Assembly (NCBI RefSeq): GCF_031844705.1
Contig: NZ_CP134609.1
Location: 6,882,001 to 6,946,000, forward strand
DNA from: Streptomyces sp. ITFR-16
GTDB taxonomy: Bacteria; Actinomycetota; Actinomycetes; Streptomycetales; Streptomycetaceae
Length of the DNA: 64,000 bases
Direction of reading: 5' to 3'
The stretch's first letter is position 1. Each line of letters begins with the position of its first letter. Below are positions 62,690 to 64,000 of this stretch, in pieces. A model generated the notes under the pieces. That model was not told where the DNA came from and did not search any database. It saw only the letters and a program-made list of their open reading frames with translations. A program made the position numbers and the translations under genes.

Positions 62690-62711
62690 GCCGACGGCAT
62701 CGGCCGTCGGC
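62690..62711 (-). terminator. hairpin between TVP38 and uppP genes
   Basis: GCCGACGGC (62690-62698) and GCCGTCGGC (62703-62711) form a perfect 9-bp stem with an ATCG loop. It could end the upstream TVP38 transcript or sit in the uppP leader. Confidence 0.5.
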
Positions 62712-62832
62712 GGCGTGCGGATTGCGGTCGTGCGAGGACAGGGCCCCGTCGGGCCCGGAGATCGTCTGTCGGTCGCGGGCAGCGTATCGCCCCCGGATGA
62801 ACACGGTGACGACAACCCCCGCGCCCCGGGCG

Positions 62833-63543
62833 CTAGGCGCCGAGCCGGTGGCGCCTGCGCCAGGCGACCACGGCCGCCCCGGCACCCGTCAGCACGATGA
62901 AGCCCATCGCTGCGAGGAACGCCGGCGAGGTCGGCGACGAGGCCTCGCTGCCCGCCACGACGTACGCGGCCGTGTTCGGGATCGAACCCAGACCGGTCGC
63001 CACCAGGAACGGCGGGTAGCCCATGCGCGACACGGCCGCGCAGTAGTTGGCGGCGGCGAACGGGACCCCGGGGAAGAGCCGCAGCGCCAGCATCGAGCGG
63101 AAGCCGTGCCGGCTCAGCTGCCCGTCCGCCGCCCGCATCCACCGCCCGCGCAGCAGGGTGCGCAACGCGTCCTGGCCCAGCACCCGGCCGAGGGCGAACG
63201 AGATCCCCGCACCGAGCACGGTGCCCGCCAGCGCGGCCGCCAGCCCGGCCTGCGAGCCGAACAGCGCGCCGGCGGCGAGATTCAGCAGCGGCCTCGGTAC
63301 GAAGGCCACCGTGCAGACGCCGTACCCGAGGCCGAAGAGCAGGACCGCCGCCGTCCCGCCGCTCATCTGCGAGGGCCAGCCGGAGGCCAGCATCCGCTGC
63401 GGCTCCAGGAGCAGCATCGTCGTCGCGGCGGCCAGCAGCACCGCCACGAGCAGCGACAGACGCGACCAGGGCGAGAGCAGCACCCGGGTGCAGCGCACGG
63501 CGAGGCCGGCGGCGGGCCGGGTGGAGGGGGCGTGGTCGAGCAT
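62833..63543 (-). CDS. TVP38/TMEM64 (DedA-like) membrane protein
   Basis: 236-residue membrane protein with about five helices and the SNARE-associated/TVP38 signature FVPRPLLNLAAGALFGSQAGLAAALAGTVLGAGISFALGR region and RLFPGVPFAAANYCAA. Related proteins act in lipid scrambling or transport at the membrane. Starting MLDHAPSTRPAA at 63543. It lies head-to-tail with uppP, 178 nt apart. Confidence 0.85.
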   Translation of the reverse strand: MLDHAPSTRPAAGLAVRCTRVLLSPWSRLSLLVAVLLAAATTMLLLEPQRMLASGWPSQMSGGTAAVLLFGLGYGVCTVAFVPRPLLNLAAGALFGSQAGLAAALAGTVLGAGISFALGRVLGQDALRTLLRGRWMRAADGQLSRHGFRSMLALRLFPGVPFAAANYCAAVSRMGYPPFLVATGLGSIPNTAAYVVAGSEASSPTSPAFLAAMGFIVLTGAGAAVVAWRRRHRLGA

Positions 63544-63726
63544 TCGGGGAGACTAACCGACACCCGTGTGTGATCGCCGTAATGCGACCGTTATGAGCCA
63601 GGGAGCCGCATCCGTCCGGAACACCCCCCGACGCCGCCGGGGCCTGGGATCGGGCCGGGGCCCAACCCCCGTACCGCCCGCCGAAATTCGCTCGACGGGC
63701 CGACCCGGGTCGGCGATGATCGGGAC
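63544..63726. other. divergent promoter region of the tuf3 leader
   Basis: 183 nt without a gene. TCGACG (63692-63697), a 17-bp spacer and GATGAT (63715-63720) form a weak promoter that would initiate at about 63727, the A of the Ala-rich ORF. GGGTCGGCG-type repeats are present. The leftward TVP38 gene also needs a promoter here. Confidence 0.4.
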
Positions 63727-63861
63727 ATGTTCCGGTACGCCTTCCTCGCAGCGCGGTCCGCAGTCGCGGCCACGCCGAAGGCTGCCGTGAGCCCTGCCAC
63801 CGCAGCAGCCGCAGCGGCTTTCGCCGCTGCCGCAGCGCCCCTCGGCGGCGCCCGAAGCTGA
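63727..63861 (+). CDS. 44-residue alanine-rich leader ORF upstream of tuf3
   Basis: ATG to TGA ORF of 45 codons with 21 Ala among 44 residues, including runs of six and five Ala (residues 26-31 and 33-37). Many codons are GCA or GCT, rare in Streptomyces. The stop overlaps by 2 nt the left arm of a hairpin (63860-63902) lying 92 nt before tuf3. The weak promoter would make it leaderless. This is the layout of a translation-coupled attenuator, but translation of the ORF is unproven. Confidence 0.45.
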   Translation: MFRYAFLAARSAVAATPKAAVSPATAAAAAAFAAAAAPLGGARS

Positions 63862-63902
63862 CCCTCCCCCGACTGTCCGGCGGACCCCGCAAGGGGAGGG
63901 TC
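63860..63902 (+). terminator. hairpin in the tuf3 leader (possible attenuator)
   Basis: GACCCTCCCC (63860-63869) pairs perfectly with GGGGAGGGTC (63893-63902). The 23-nt loop contains GTCCG-G-CGGAC, a second small stem. It starts inside the TGA of the Ala-rich ORF and ends 51 nt before the tuf3 start codon. Confidence 0.65.
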
Positions 63903-63953
63903 GGCCGGGCCCCGGGGTCCTCTTTCCCAGCTTCGCATCCCAAGGAATGAACC

Positions 63954-64000
63954 ATGCCCAAGACGGCATACGTGCGCACCAAGCCGCACCTCAACATCGG
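63954..64000 (+). CDS. tuf3: elongation factor Tu3, 5' end only
   Basis: First 15 codons (MPKTAYVRTKPHLNI) of an EF-Tu: the RTKPHLNIG stretch is the EF-Tu N-terminus, and MPKTAYVRTKPH is the divergent Streptomyces EF-Tu3 form (SCO1321 in S. coelicolor). The gene runs off the window. AAGGA about 7 nt before ATG 63954. EF-Tu3 is a second, non-housekeeping EF-Tu reported to be induced under stress and starvation; the leader here may explain such control. Confidence 0.85.
   Translation, partial: MPKTAYVRTKPHLNI

Overview
This is a high-GC actinobacterial chromosome segment, almost certainly Streptomyces. The evidence is the 23S-5S rRNA 3' end, the many GTG starts, GC-rich third codon positions throughout, and gene content and order matching the S. 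coelicolor SCO1389-SCO1321 region as I remember it: cardiolipin synthase-type CDP-alcohol transferase, mannose-1-phosphate guanylyltransferase, DUF881 genes, dinB, gcvP, ung, and finally tuf3. No database search was run, so orthology statements come from motifs and remembered synteny.

Layout. 1-1567: 3' part of an rRNA operon (23S, 5S, terminator). 1.6-15.2 kb: a conserved housekeeping block with a CDP-alcohol phosphatidyltransferase, a two-domain GDP-mannose pyrophosphorylase, DUF881/small basic protein/DUF881, a GarA-type FHA protein, FtsR, a DUF151 nuclease and a second MerR protein. It continues with DNA polymerase IV, a PRC-barrel protein, and gcvP behind a tandem glycine riboswitch. The block mirrors the mycobacterial Rv1822-Rv1832 order, but gcvH is missing from it. 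15.2-30 kb: small conserved unknowns, a GCS2-like ligase, a binding-protein/VWA lipoprotein-like protein divergent from a CPBP protease, PhzF, a HEAT/MerR-HEAT operon, ArsR with an S41 peptidase, an APH-like kinase, PadR and a Clp-N protein. 30-43 kb: three DMT transporters, a MocR/PNPOx pair, LysR, a Cys-less isochorismatase-like protein, a Rieske lipoprotein, an S9 peptidase, and a TetR/DHA2 efflux operon.

43-45 kb is a scar-like zone holding a truncated hydroxyacid dehydrogenase, the C-terminal end of a tyrosine integrase, and short tandem repeats. Next to it sits a HipA-like kinase/DUF3037 pair. 46-64 kb carries two SDR genes behind a clear promoter and a TetR-type operator, an orphan oligopeptide-binding lipoprotein, ung, a TetR/FAD-monooxygenase pair with a striking double operator, and lnt. 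Beyond these lie a universal stress protein, a 52-residue orphan peptide gene with its own terminator, TetR with two alpha/beta hydrolases, uppP, a TVP38-type membrane protein, and the first codons of tuf3.

Most of the window is ordinary chromosome. The signals most worth following are regulatory. An alanine-rich short ORF runs into a hairpin just before tuf3, a Pro-Pro-Pro-containing mini-ORF plus hairpin lies between two transporter genes, and several perfect dyads sit next to regulator genes. On the protein side, the pseudo-mutase domain fused to the GDP-mannose pyrophosphorylase, the GarA protein with a zinc ribbon, the MerR-HEAT fusion and the HipA-like/DUF3037 pair stand out.
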